Part shown: positions 37,000 through 48,800 of the stretch, piece by piece
Layout: the number at the start of each line of letters is the position of its first letter
How positions within the stretch are numbered: the stretch's first letter is position 1
Assembly: GCA_030062745.1 (NCBI GenBank)
Contig: CP099846.1
Span: forward strand, 22,613,701-22,677,700
Source: Capitulum mitella
Taxonomy: Eukaryota > Arthropoda > Thecostraca > Pollicipedomorpha > Pollicipedidae
DNA length: 64,000 bases
Direction of reading: 5' to 3'
Translations under genes and position numbers: made by a program
Notes under the pieces: model-generated
Told to the model about the DNA's origin: nothing
Seen by the model: only the letters and a program-made list of their open reading frames with translations
Databases searched by the model: none

Positions 37000-38155
37000 A
37001 TCCGACTTTCGAGCGGCAAAACAAACTTGACTGTCACTGCATCTGTCGGATCTTCTGTGGCCCAGGCATTGGCACAGTTGGCGATTAGAGAGCCTCTGCT
37101 CCCATGCCCTCCACGTGTTATCGGCAGTGCATTGCGAACCCTGCCACCAACTCTGCCGGAGCTGTCCAAGGCATTGTAATGCATGGGGTCTACCCGAGCA
37201 ACGGGGCGTGATGGGATCAATCTTAAGATGATCAAAATGCATTTTTGTGTTGTCGGGCCGCGCATTTCACGACTGATGAATTCCGCCATCACTTCTGAGG
37301 TCGTGCCAGTTTCGTGGAAAACTGGTATTATCACGTTTCTGGTTTACGTCCGTTGCCAGATCTGAGCCGAACTACTTGAGACCCATTTCCATCTTGTCTG
37401 TCTTAGCAAAATTGTGTGCACGCGTCTTATGCACATAGCTGATGACCTTTTATCTCATCATGTTCTTGGTCATTATCAGCGCGGCTTTCGGCCAAATCGT
37501 TCTACCAAGACTATCATGTCTAACATTACGTCCTATCTGGCAAGTAACATGGACATTTTTTAAATATCTCTTGCTACGGTAGATATGTTTAAGGCCTTCA
37601 ACCATGTAGATCATACATTGCTCCTTATGAAACTGAGAATGGCATGGTATAAATATCTATTGGTTCAGAAATCGGTTCAGCGGTCGAATCCAACGAGTTG
37701 ACTGTTCCAAACCATTCCAGTAGCATGTGGCGTGGCACAGGGTTCAGTGCTTGCATTACTCCCTTGTTGTTTTATTGTTGACTTACGATTTTTCACGTCA
37801 CATTTTTCATTGTAAAATTGCCAAGTGCGCTGACCATACCCATTTTTCAGATGCAGACTTTCCAGGCAACATGTCCGTCTCGGAGATGTGTCCAAACAAC
37901 TCTGGCCCTGGGTCTGCGCCGGCTCACTCAGTGAAGTGAAGTCAGCCTTCACTCATGTCAGCCTTCACGTGAAGCTCGACAAACCTGAGCTTCTTGTGAG
38001 ATCTCAGCGTCACAGCATCCCAGCAGGCTTCAAACCGCTGTGCGGCAATGTTCATCCTGTCCCAGCTAGGGTGGCTAAAAATCTTGGCGCTGTCGTCAAT
38101 GAACGCATGACTTGGGAACATCCTGCAACCGCAGTGTTGCGCCATTGCTAGGCGG
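37000..38155 (+). pseudogene. Decayed non-LTR retrotransposon reverse transcriptase (CR1-like)
   Basis: Fragments in several frames follow the order of a LINE reverse transcriptase: TRATGRDGINLKMIK (about 37190), VPVSWKTGIITFL (about 37305), HYQRGFRPNRSTKTIMSN (about 37470), DMFKAFNHVDHTLLLMKL (about 37585) and VACGVAQGSVLA (about 37725). The thumb-like region VKLDKPELLV...LGAVVNERMTWEH follows to about 38140. Numerous stops and frameshifts show it is dead. The YADD-containing segment is too degraded to read. The end near 38155 is arbitrary, and the element is 5'-truncated or unreadable before 37000. Confidence 0.8.
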
Positions 38156-38378
38156 TGTTCGATAGCTGCTCAAACGCGTGTCCACGACTTCCAAGGTAAA
38201 TAACGAAAATGCCGGCTAAAGTTCCGGTTTTCCCTCGACTAAGGTGTTGTTTAATTTTATGTGGTTGCTACTGTAAGCACACATAAAGAACTAGCGCAGC
38301 AAGCTATCAGTGTCTCAGTGAGACTGTCTGCGGTCTGCGGCGCCAAGACCATGTAACGTCCTCTCTTCACCACCTTAA

Positions 38379-39581
38379 CCCTATTCCCGGCAGGGGGGGC
38401 GGAATCCGCCCCCCGTCGGGTTTTTTGCTTGCCAATTCTAGGCTTTTTAACGCAGCTTCACGAAACTTGGTCACTTTTCCTAGCTATTCTGTCTACGTGC
38501 CGTGACAAAATTTCAAAATTCTATTTTGCTCAGGGGCGGAGCCAGGCAACGTTTTTGGGAGGCACCTCATGCCATTTTTGGCCATGTTAAGGGTAAAAGG
38601 AAAATGTCTGCCAAAAATAGAGTTTTTAAGATAGAACTTAAAACTTTATATGGATGTATAACTAAATAGTTGGGAAATGTGCAGATGTAATTTTGTTTAT
38701 CTGAGGTCATTTTACAAGGTCAGGTCAAGGTCAAAAGTCAAAAATTTTTCGCAATAATTTTGACACTGTTTTCCAAATGCCAAACCCGGAATATATATGA
38801 CGTAGAAAAATGCCCTCGACTTGTGTACCAAGTTTCAGCTTGATATCAGGTCAGGTCACGGAGCTATAACCTAAAATGTCAGTGCGCGTACCCCATATCG
38901 CAATAGCCATAAAATGAGTTTTTTAAATAGAGTGAATTCAAATGATTGAAAACGTTTAAAGATAATATTAAATGCACAGGAGATCATTCCAAGTGACCCC
39001 AAGGTCACTGGAGGTCATTTAGGGTCAAAGGTCACAAGTTGATCTGAGAAACGTGTGACCATGACAGTTCCCCCTTTTTCATGTCCTTGGCACCGCCTAT
39101 GCTAACATTATACAAACATTGTAATGTGATTTGTACTTTTTTAGTATAACATGCCTAGCAGAAGCCAAAAAAGGGTGTTTGCCTCTTTTGTTCGTTCAGT
39201 TGCTAGAAAACTAATCCTCCTATTTTTGAAACCCTGTGAACGCCCATGAATTTTCTCAAAATTTCAGATTTGGGGATCCATGGTAAAAGCCCTATTCATA
39301 ATCTCTCGATTCATGCCAGTTTCATCGAAATCGGTCGATAAACAACGGAGTTATAAGAAGTCTAAAAGTACCCCCAATTTTGACATTTTTGCCCCCCTGT
39401 ATCCACAAATTTCGAAATTTTGAAAATTTCTTTTCATAAAAATGTAGTTCATGTGACGGCAAATCGATTGCCGTTTGTTGCGATGAAATCGGACAGGTAG
39501 TTCTCGAGATCTCAGGGGGGCCGAATCCGCCCCCCCCCCTGCCGGGAATCGGCCATACCGTCTAGCCCTCCGGGAATAGGG
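38379..39581 (+). mobile_element. Non-autonomous piggyBac-like element, copy 2
   Basis: The 1203-bp element is flanked by TTAA (38375-38378 and 39582-39585), with ends CCCTATTCCCGG and CCGGGAATAGGG. Subterminal GC-rich blocks include AATCCGCCCCCC at both sides. It is homologous over its length to the reverse complement of copy 1, and its first 300 bp are nearly identical to the partial copy at 63687. There is no coding capacity. Inside are AGGTCA arrays: AGGTCAGGTCAAGGTCA near 38717 and the spacing-1 direct repeat GGGTCAAAGGTCA near 39019. Confidence 0.85.
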
Positions 39582-39585
39582 TTAA

Positions 39586-40521
39586 ATGGCCCGATGTCAA
39601 TCAACTACTAGCTGAGTGTGATGACGGCATGATGCACAGACCGATGGACGCCGCAGCGCGTCGAGTCGCCTGCGTGAGATGTTTGCAGTGCGAGACGACG
39701 TGACGTGCCGGACCATTCGTAGCTCAGGCCCAGGACTGGTGGAGCTGCAGCGTGCGCACGGAGGCCGCCGCTGCCGCTTTCCAGTTTGGGCGACTGCAAG
39801 TGGACAGGCTTGCCAACTACTTTGCGGGCCACATCGTCATACTCATACGGGGCCTTCCGCAGTAAAGTCATTGGGCTGTGCACCAGCGCATAGTCAACGT
39901 CAGGAACGTCGTCAAGGAGGGTATGGGGGCCGCGCCTCCCTGAGCCAAGCGGTCTGAAATAGCTATATGGCGCGTTCCGCAGAAATATGTATAGTGATCA
40001 TATGTATGTTGCAAAAACAAACATGATATGTTTTCCTGTGTGTTAAATACGAGGTAAATTACATAAAATTGCTGTCTTTTCTATAAATTTTGTCATATGC
40101 CAGTGGCATATCACGAAATTTGACGTTAACCCCCTGAGGTAAATTCTTACTACTTGCCTAATCAACGTCTAGCTCACGAGACAACTTCCCACGTTTTCTC
40201 CTTCATGTTTGACTTGTGACACCTTAGGAAGGCTCTGATATTTTTTTCTTTTTAACTGTGTTTTCGCTTGCAGTTTTTTTCCTTGGTTTGGGCCTTCTGC
40301 TGTCGTATATGACATCATGCCACAAAAACGTTTCGCTGAGGTCCCGGCCTTAGCGACGAGGCCTGGCCCCACCTTACGCTTCTGCAGCGGGATGAAGATT
40401 GCGATTTCTCATGTTTTTGTAATTTCCTCGGGTTACTAAAACCTTATATAGTATTAAAACTATTAATCACTAAAATTAATTGATTAAACTGCTTTCTGTA
40501 TGCACGTGGCGCTAAGCTGAA
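39586..40521. other. Intergenic, includes dispersed repeat copy 2
   Basis: Apart from the repeat at 39890-40150, nothing is recognised. A 92-codon frame at 39679-39957 has no domain. Confidence 0.4.
39890..40150 (-). repeat. Dispersed MITE-like repeat, copy 2 (inverted)
   Basis: The reverse complement aligns to 21146-21418. Shared blocks include TTACCTCnTATTTAACnCACAGGAA, TTTTGCAACATA and CAGACCGCTT(A/G)GCTCA. The right tip reads ACGTTCCTGACG on the minus strand, comparable to the tip of copy 1. Confidence 0.6.
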
Positions 40522-40541
40522 GGGCCATTCCATGCCAACTC

Positions 40542-41542
40542 TGTGTACTCTATATACCTTGTATTCGTTCATAAGGGCTCCTCCACACAGTGGCTCTTAG
40601 GGCCCAGTCAATACAATATAAGGACATAAAACACATCTCGAATTATAAAACATTCCTGCTTCCCGCCCCATCCAGCACCCCCAACGTGCCCCCACCTCGA
40701 CCCCACAGTCAACAGCGCCGACTTAGGTGGGCTCAGATTTGAGGCGCTCTAATAACTGTTGCCGCGAGGCGGCCGCTGTCACGTGCCGCGACAGCCTGTT
40801 TAAGGCGGCAGCGGGTCCGTATGTGAAGAGCCGCTGCGTGGCAGCGAGACGGACGCGCGGCAAGTGGACGGCGGTGCCAGTGGCGGCAGCGCGTGTTTGG
40901 CTCAGACACAGCGCTACGAGGGCGAAACAGGCACCGCAGTGAGGCAGCGGCGGCGGAGACATGCCGGGCGCGGTACACGTTTACTGCATCGCGGCGCTCC
41001 GTCAGCTGCCTTATGTTGGGCCAGCCAGGAGCGGTGAGGGCGGGAGCGACATGTTCGTGGCGGCGCAGACCGGCGACCAATCTGGCCGCAAAGTGGACGG
41101 TCTGCAGTAGGCGGTTAAGGCGGCAGGCGGCATCTACACTCCAGACTGACGAGCAGTACTGGGGTAGCGGAAGACATTGGTCTGGACAACAATTTTTAGA
41201 ATGTCTGGGGCCACGTGATGGTGAATTTTGAAAAGGGATATGAGGATTGCATCGGACCGTCGGACTGCGGAAGAGATATTTTGTTCTTAATACAAGGCCT
41301 GGCCGAGGAAAACACCCAATACTTAAGTGCGTTTTGGAGCCTAAAATCAACATCATTAACCCGGACACTGAATTGTGAGGCTTTGGCGACAGCATTTTGA
41401 GCTCCGAGAACGGTGAAACAAGTTTTTCCTGCGTTCATTTTTAGGCTATTTTCGCTGAGCCATTGCTATCAGCACTGCATATTCTGGATATTCTCGGTTC
41501 AAGACTTCAGCAGTTGGAGTTTATCGGGGTTACAAAGGTTAG
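40542..41542 (-). mobile_element. 5'-truncated CR1-like LINE inserted in the left inverted repeat
   Basis: The insertion is flanked by AACTC on both sides (40537-40541 and 41543-41547). Removing it restores continuity with the right inverted repeat (CCATGCCAACTCAACCA versus CCATGCCACCTCAACCA). Minus-strand fragments read QWLSENSLKMNAGKT, then VRVNDVDFRLQNALKYWV, then LPQYCSSVWS and HFAARLVAGLRRHEHVAP. That is the order of the thumb and C-terminal region of CR1/Jockey-like reverse transcriptases. There are a few frameshifts. It begins just after the catalytic YADD region, so it was truncated on insertion. Confidence 0.78.
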
Positions 41543-42015
41543 AACTCAACCAGTGAGCGATTTTAATACCCATCCATCAGGGATTTCGCCGAAATTTGGT
41601 GCGTGGGGTTTTCTGTAGCTCTGAACACAATGCTGAGGAAATTAGATTGATTGGAATAACGGTTGGGAAATTATAGGCAATGTCTCATTTTTTAAGTTTC
41701 GAAAAAAGTAACTTCGAAACGGCTGTATCTCATAAACTATTCATCATAGGAGCACCATTTACACGAAGCCGGATAGACAATAAGCTCAGCTGTAATCATG
41801 CACTAAATTTCCTAAAAGTACAAATACTTTTCATATATAAAATAGCAAATGAAATTTCCGATTTTGATTCGTGGAAAACATGACTATCTGAAGTTGTCAT
41901 ATTCAATGTGGAGCATGGTGGGCCTTTCCATACCAGCTCAGCCAACGCGCCTCGAATTGTGCCCCCGGGCACCGCTTCCCCGGTCGCCGCTTCCCCTCGC
42001 GTCAGGTGTCTGAGG
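41543..42015. repeat. Left terminal inverted repeat of the transposon (inner part)
   Basis: About 470 bp matching the reverse complement of 45474-46005, with moderate divergence and a few indels. The outermost 20 bp are separated from it by the LINE. A copy of the terminal word (GGGCCTTTCCATACC, about 41924-41938) recurs inside the repeat. Confidence 0.78.
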
Positions 42016-43737
42016 CAGCGCGGATGGGGGGAGAGGCAGTCGTGATGGGTCACTGGAGGGGAGGAATTCTGCATTTGAGACAAAGCACGTAAAGGTGAGA
42101 TACTCACAGACAAAGGTATGATATTCACACAACGAACGACGCGTTACGACTGTTGGAGCAGGACAAAGTACCAAGGCAATGGAGCGTCCTTTACTGATTC
42201 CATTCTATGAAAGGTGCTCGTGTATCAGTTATTGCCCACAAGGAGACGTAGGGAAGTGGCCAACATAAAGTGGTCCTTTAGCGAACACGGCGTTTGTCAC
42301 CAAAAAAATTCACACGACAGCGTATTGTGGAACAAGTTCAGGATCAAATGGTCCTACCGCTCGAAGAATGCTGGTAAAAAGATCGATCGTTAGTGTCAGT
42401 GAGATATAAGCGATATGCTCACACCATGAACAAGAACTTCTGGTCAAGTACAAGAAGGCCATGAGCCTGACTTCAGCTGTGCAAAAATGCCAAACCGTTC
42501 AACAGACGGCAACGAAGGGAAAGAAAGACTGTCGGAATGTGTACGCTGATTTCATCCAAAAACATAGTCTGCACGGACTTTTGAAAGAAGGGGAAGCACT
42601 ATGACGTGGTGCAGAAAACAAGCTACCAACAGACTTCCTCAGTTCGGACAGTGAGCAAAGAAGTCGCTGAGTTATGACAAGCCGTCGACCAGCTCAGCAC
42701 ACGCTGCGTACTCCGAGCCAAATAAGAGCAGCAGCAGCGTCGCCGACGCCTTGCAGTGGTCCACCAGCAGTACCAGCACCTCTTTGTCGTACACCGGGTC
42801 GTTTTTGCTCTCTGAGTGAAGCTAAGAGAAGAGGATGACGACACAGCAACTGGCCGACATCATGGCAACCCTCAGGGAGACACCAGTGAAACGACATAAG
42901 TCAACGGTGATGGTAAATACCCGGCAAGATAATGCTTTTAAGACGAGCTGTTTTACGATTCGATATAATATAAGATATCTGTTTTCGGAACTGCTAAATA
43001 CGCTTATATGCTGTCTGTCTATAAATACTAAGGATTGTTTTCAAAAAGATGTCACGGTGAAACGGCGTGCAATGGAGCGGGGTAGAGGGCCTTTAGAAAA
43101 AGCATATGGGCTACCGAAAATGGCCTGATCTATGCTATGATCGTATCGTATCAAATAGGGATTTCCTATCGCGCACAAACCCGGATATTCTGGTAATTTT
43201 TCCCTAATGGTATTGGTGGTGAGTCTTCCAAACACAGAAAGTCGTGTAAGAATCCAAAAAACTAGCGTTATTTTCATATTTTTCGGTTTCAGACTCTATC
43301 AAGTCAGCAGCACAAGAAGAAGCAGAGGGAAAACTGCAGCCAGCCGCCCGAAGCCTGAAAAGTCGCTTGACATCGGTATGCGGCGCTGAAATAGAGGATT
43401 CCAAAGAGGCTGAACCAGGAGCACGGAACCTCCTGTTCATTTGGGGGCCGAGAGGCATTTTGGGTCGGTTCTTTCCAGTCAACACCCATAAGGCCAACGT
43501 TAAACCTCAAAAAAGCTGGGAGGCGAGGCCCTCTTGGCCCTTGGCCCCATGGCTCCCGGGCCTTTGGACTGAACCAAGCAAAACGCATAATGGGCTCTAT
43601 GAAACAATGACAGAAGTGATCGAAAAATTCAACAGCCCGCTTACGTCCTACTACGCACAAGTGTAAATTCTGACTCTGTCTCCTTTCACCCTCCATCAAG
43701 CAACGAACAGATTCGGCGCCATCTCATACATGGTCAA

Positions 43738-45012
43738 ATGAGCCAGAAAAGTGAAGGCAGATCAGGGGATTTTCGCAACACCCACAATGAAAAGCTCTCG
43801 AATTGTTGTGTCAAAAGAGGGAGACGATGCCGTTCAAAGTTCTTCGAACGAGACGATATCAGTGGAGTGCTACCAGACATAAAAAGCCTCATCATAAACG
43901 TATGGCTCTACCTGACCCTCGACAGTTATTTCACGTTTACAAAAATGAAACCGCGGATCCCGTTTTCAACATTTTCCAGTCTCCGCCCGCCATGGTGTGT
44001 ACTGGCCGGGTCGGCGGGAACGCATTCGGTTTTTACCTGCGTCCACCACAGAACTCCAAACTGATGCTGGAGATCTTCGCCTGTGAGCTCACGTTGCAGT
44101 GCCTGATGTCAAAAACAGTCTGCGCGCTCACAAATGAAGCACTGAAATACCGTGAAATTGAGATCATATTGAGATACGTGAAACCTCCGCCGGAGCAGGA
44201 GCACTCCGACTCTTTCTGACAGGCTTGGCAAGTCCAAGCGGCGCCTACCAAATGAAATATGAACAGTGGATAAATACAGACCCCACCACACTGGTGGCGC
44301 TGCGTCAAACCACTGAGGAATTTACTGAGAACATGAAGTCGGAAGTCAAGACACTGGGAAGGTATCATGTCGTCGCAAAACAACAAAATGCTTAATTGAG
44401 AGGCTTAAAGGTGTCTTTGAAGCAGGAATAGGTCGCCGTGTGTGTAGGTTTCCAGAAAACTACTCATTTTTAGTCCCAGATGCCATCAAGGTTTTTACTG
44501 GGATATATCGCAAGCAACAGTTTAACAGTGCAACAACACATCCTTGCAAATTTGAGGGCGAAAGACGGCGACGACGTGGTAACGAAATTTTTTTCATGTC
44601 ATGAGCCACTATACGCGACGCAAGAGGAGACGGTATACACCTTCGAGAAGAAGGTAACTTAATTGCTGAAACAAGAAAACAACGCGCTACAGAAAATTAC
44701 TTTTCTCACTGAAGGCTCAGCTGCCCAATACAAAAAATAAATATAACTGACGGAGCATCTGTCTCAATCAACGCGATTTTCAACTGCGCTGTGAGTGTCG
44801 TATATTTTGCGACATGCCATGGAAAATGTTCTTGTGACGGGATTGGTGGTAAAGTGAAACAACACACAACGCGAGCCAGTCTCCAAAGGCCGACGACCAG
44901 CCAAATCCTGACTTCAAAAGACATACGTTCTGCCTCTGTAAAAAGGTTGGCGAGAAGAATTTTGCTTGATGATATTGAAGTGCCTGTATGTAACGGTATG
45001 CTTGAACTTTAA
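43738..45012 (+). pseudogene. Decayed gene of an uncharacterised invertebrate family (SGTHSV ... HGKxxCDGIGG)
   Basis: Fragments in all three plus frames keep the order of a protein family that I recall as commonly predicted, without function, in invertebrate genomes. They are FFERDDISG (about 43840), LRPPWCVLAGSAGTHSV (about 43980), NSKLMLEIF (about 44055), YEQWINTDPTTLVALR (about 44258), CRFPENYSFLVPDAIK (about 44440), EGSAAQYK (about 44710) and ATCHGKCSCDGIGGKVK (about 44810). Stops and frameshifts separate them, so no product is expected. An N-terminal part, poorly readable, may extend upstream to about 42400. It lies inside the long-inverted-repeat element in a position expected for that element's own gene. 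It may encode the transposase or an accessory protein, and no catalytic triad was identified. Confidence 0.72.
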
Positions 45013-45473
45013 TGTGCTTACAAGAATTCCGTATTGTCATTACTTTCTTTTCACTTGCCATCATGTTGCAAGATAATGCATAAACAAGTTTAAGTTCATA
45101 TTGCATTTTCAGTTCTCCATATTATTTACGTAACATCTGAGGAAGTAGACGAGACATCACATCTTCTAAGCAACACCTTAGCGGGGTCGTGCGCCATCAA
45201 AGAAGCAGGGGATTCAGCTTGTTCAAGTCCATTGGAGAAACAGAGGTGGAAACGTACGGTACTTCATACAGCCTATCATTTAAAGAGTTTCAAGCTTGTA
45301 AATTAATGCCTTGGTAGAAATGTGCTGTGATTGCCGCGCATAGTGACGTCATCAATTATGCAAATGTATTTTGTGACTGTTGAATATATTTGGCGACTAA
45401 TATTGTTCTTCAGCAAAGCATCTGCTACTGTTCTGCTATCAAAACTTACCAACGACTACCCCTTTTTCCGCTT

Positions 45474-46020
45474 CGCCTCCGACACCTGACGCGAGTGGGA
45501 GGGGGCGACCGGGAACGCGGCGACCGGCCGCGGCGCCCGGGAGACACGTTATGAGGCGCGTTGACAGAACTGGAAGCAAAAGGCTCACCATGCTTCACAT
45601 TGAATCTGATAGTAAAATGTGCACAGAGTACAGTTATGTTCCGATAGTCCCAATAATCAACAATTCCAAATAGTCATGTTTTCACAAATCAAACTCGCAA
45701 ATTTTATTTGTTATTTCATATATGAAAAGCATTTATGTTTTTAGTAGATTCAGTGCATAATTATAGCTTAGCTCACGTTCTATCCGGCGGTATTTAAATC
45801 GTGCACCTATGACGAACAGTTCATGAGATAAAGTCGTTTCAAGTTTCCTTTTTAAAACTTGAAAAATGAGAAATGGGCTATAATTTCCAAACCGTGGTTT
45901 CAGTCAATCTCATTTTCCCAGAATTATACTCAGAGCCACAGAAAACCTCACATAAGAAGTTTTAGCAAAATCCTTGATGGTGGGGTGTTATCGGTTGGTT
46001 GAGGTGGCATGGAATGACCC
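45474..46020. repeat. Right terminal inverted repeat of the transposon
   Basis: Reverse-complement partner of 40522-40541 plus 41543-42015. It is the intact, uninterrupted copy of the repeat (about 545 bp). The inner end is a short GC-rich segment (45474-45545) that stands out from AT-rich surroundings. Confidence 0.78.
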
Positions 46021-48004
46021 AGAATAAAAAACAAAAAGCCACCACGTGGAGGCATACAATACAAATACAGATGAGGTTGTGGCTGTTTGAGCGAAAATTA
46101 CCTGTTCGACGAAAGGATTGCAGAATGGATAACGGATTGGATTGCAATCCTTTCGACTGTGGGACTCGGGATTGGATTGCAGTTTTTTGGTGATAAAGAT
46201 TTGGGATTGGATCGCTAACAATCCTATCTATATTTCACTTTTTGCATTCTAAGCGATATTTGAGAACGTATTTGGATTTCTTATTCGTATTTCAAAAGAT
46301 TATAGCTAATCAAATGGACTGCAGATGTACACAGCCGACTCAAAACCAAAGCAAGAAGTTAAGCGATCAAGCAAGCAGATGTCACGAACATCAGAGCCAG
46401 TCAAGCGGATGAGTATGGTCGGAACGACTTGCATGTACGAAAATGCTGTGCTTAACAACTCTGATCGTTTACAAGTTTCCATTTTACAAGTAAAAGGGTT
46501 TACGGTCGTTTTGCAAAAAAAATATATCTCTTTCTCTCTTTTCTGGTTCTCGACACCCCTCCCCGCCGAGCGGAGGGTGTCATGAAGGCCACGATTTTCT
46601 GAGGCTGGCGGAAAAACGAAAAGGCGCAGAAATGCGGAACTTGGAGTACCGTTTTGTGTATCATTTTTACACGTGTCATTTTTCAGATTCATGGTCACCT
46701 CAGGTTATTGACCTAGCACAGGTCAAGTAAAACCACGCTCCCAACAAAATGAAAGTAACATGACATTTGTGAGAGGTAATGATTGACATGAAGCTTGACA
46801 TGCTGACAGAACATCTGGGAGTTTCCAGGTCATTAACCTTAGGTTAGCTTAACTTTCGGCTTTTTTACATTTCTTGTTGGGATTGTGAGATTGGTTGGGC
46901 GGTTTTGAAGTCTGAATACGTAGCATGACGCTTTGCACGTCATTTGCACACGTAAATGTACCCCTTCATCCGTAACCTGGCGTGAGGTCACGTTTCATAT
47001 CGAATTTTCAAATCCGCAACCGAGTACAGTTCTTTGATTTACAATCTTGGGTAGTCATATGTGCTTCGGAGGCACTAATATATTACAAGAATGAAGAACG
47101 TATTTTCGAATGATATCCAATCTCATTTGAACCAGTCTGACCTGATTTGACCTTTGAAATATGATGTTTCTTTCCAACGCGAGCACACTTCTTGTAGCCA
47201 CAGATGATAAGGACTATATCCATGTCTTTCTTTTATCAGTCTGCATTGCTCCAGTCCTCTTATTTTTTGGTCGCCGAAACAAAAACCCTTAACGTCGCGG
47301 AAATAGCTTTCCGCCACATGTTAGGCTTTTGCATTGCGGCCATCCCCGCCGGCCAGTATCTGAGTGACGTAAGTGAAAAACGCTTAGGGGCACGGGGTTC
47401 GTAACGCAGAGGGGAAATTACGGGAACCAATGTAATAGAATTTTATGATGTACCGTGTCTGATAACGTGGCAGACGATGCAACATACACCAGAAACGCCC
47501 GACGTATAGGCGTGAATACTTTGACCCGGGTTGACTTTGTTGGACTTAAATATGACAGTTGCAGACTCCATATGCGTTCCGGACACATTTCTGGGGATAT
47601 ACACGCAGTGCTATAAATCGGGTGTTGCTCATAGGCTGCGGGAAGACACCGCAAATTACCAAATGTAACAATAGCACACTTTGACAGTTAGATGTACCTG
47701 ATGCATGGATGCTCCACCACAGTACCGATCCCTCACTAGCCAAGAGTCTGTTATGGTAAGCATCAATCTTTCCACTTAGTTGTCTGTTTTGCTGTGACGT
47801 AATAGCTTAACCTTATTGTTTTGAATTAAAGCTGCCGGTACGTTCACAGCGCGTGTATGTGCTGTACATGCGTTGACCCTTCTTCGGGCCAGTTACATGT
47901 CCGAAAGTGTAGGTACAGTAATCTCGTCTGGTCTTGTGACACATGGCTTAAAAAAGTAAAATAATTGTCTTGATAGGCTCCCAGACTTAAGCGCGTAATT
48001 ATAA
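46021..48004. other. No gene recognised
   Basis: AT-leaning sequence. A 13-bp perfect inverted repeat, CGAAAGGATTGCA (46110-46122) / TGCAATCCTTTCG (46143-46155), lies among several GGATTG words (46112-46212). No coding frame was recognised. Confidence 0.45.
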
Positions 48005-48800
48005 AAATCAGTAATTCTCTCTATGCCGGTAGAAGTTTAAGTTTACGGTCAAAACATAAGTAACATTTCATTTATATTACAAAGATAATAGCATTACAGT
48101 CATTACAGTATCATGTTGATCTTTATCCTTGGTGTGCAAACCCATGCTTCTGCCGGCATGAAGAACGTTGTTCATTTTCGTAATCATGGTTCGGTGACCT
48201 TGACCTTGACACCTGTCGTCGTCGGTAAGTGTGGCCGGCCCTCCCTCAGTGAGAAACGGCAATCGGTGTTTGGCAGCTGTCGCCTTCTTCGCATGGCAGT
48301 TGCTGTTACTCGTCAATTAATTTGTCTACACTTTGACCTGATGTCCTGGCAGCGTCAGGATATCACAAAGCTATCATCTACCGTTATTCTGTGATAACAA
48401 AGAAACGTCGTTAATTTGTCATGTTTAGCCTTCCTTAGATATTGAGGATCAACGTTTTCTCCTAGGTGTGTTTGTTTCATAGAACACCATAAAATAAAAA
48501 AAAACATTATTATGCACCATCCAAACGACACCCCACGTGAGTGTCGTAAGTAGTCCAATCGTTTAAACACAACTCTCGCCCTTCCAGCCCCCCCCCCCAC
48601 CCGAAGTGAAGGCAAACACATACCGATACCTTGTGGGTACGATACATTATCTCCGAAACTCCTGAATCACCCACTGTCTGGCTTTAATTCGCAGCCATTG
48701 AGACGGCTACCAAGCAGGAGAGAGGACCTGCTCTTCTGAGCTTGATTCCAAACGATCCGACAGCGTTTCCAACGACGTTTCGAAGAGTCGCCCGGTCATC
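48005..48800 (+). other. Duplicated 5' flank of SLC17 copy A
   Basis: From about TCTCTCTATGCCGGTAGAAG onward this aligns to 52475-53191 and 60068-60867. The left breakpoint of similarity lies near 48005. It includes a C11 run (about 48589) at the same relative position as in the other copies. Confidence 0.7.

Larger units (their letters stand above)
40522..46020 (+). mobile_element. DNA transposon with about 0.5-kb terminal inverted repeats and a decayed cargo gene
   Basis: The outer ends are GGGCCATTCCATGCC (from 40522) and, on the reverse strand, GGGTCATTCCATGCC (ending at 46020). The inverted repeat continues inward to about 42015 on the left (interrupted by a LINE at 40542-41542) and to about 45474 on the right. 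Its inner border is the CGCGTCAGGTGTC / GACACCTGACGCG pair. Matching blocks in between include GGTTTTCTGT(A/G)GCTCTGA, GCCGGATAG and CTTTTCATATA. Between the repeats lies one decayed plus-strand gene (43738-45012). Corrected for the LINE, the element is about 4.5 kb. The architecture is that of a cut-and-paste element. I could not assign a superfamily, and no target-site duplication was visible. Confidence 0.75.
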
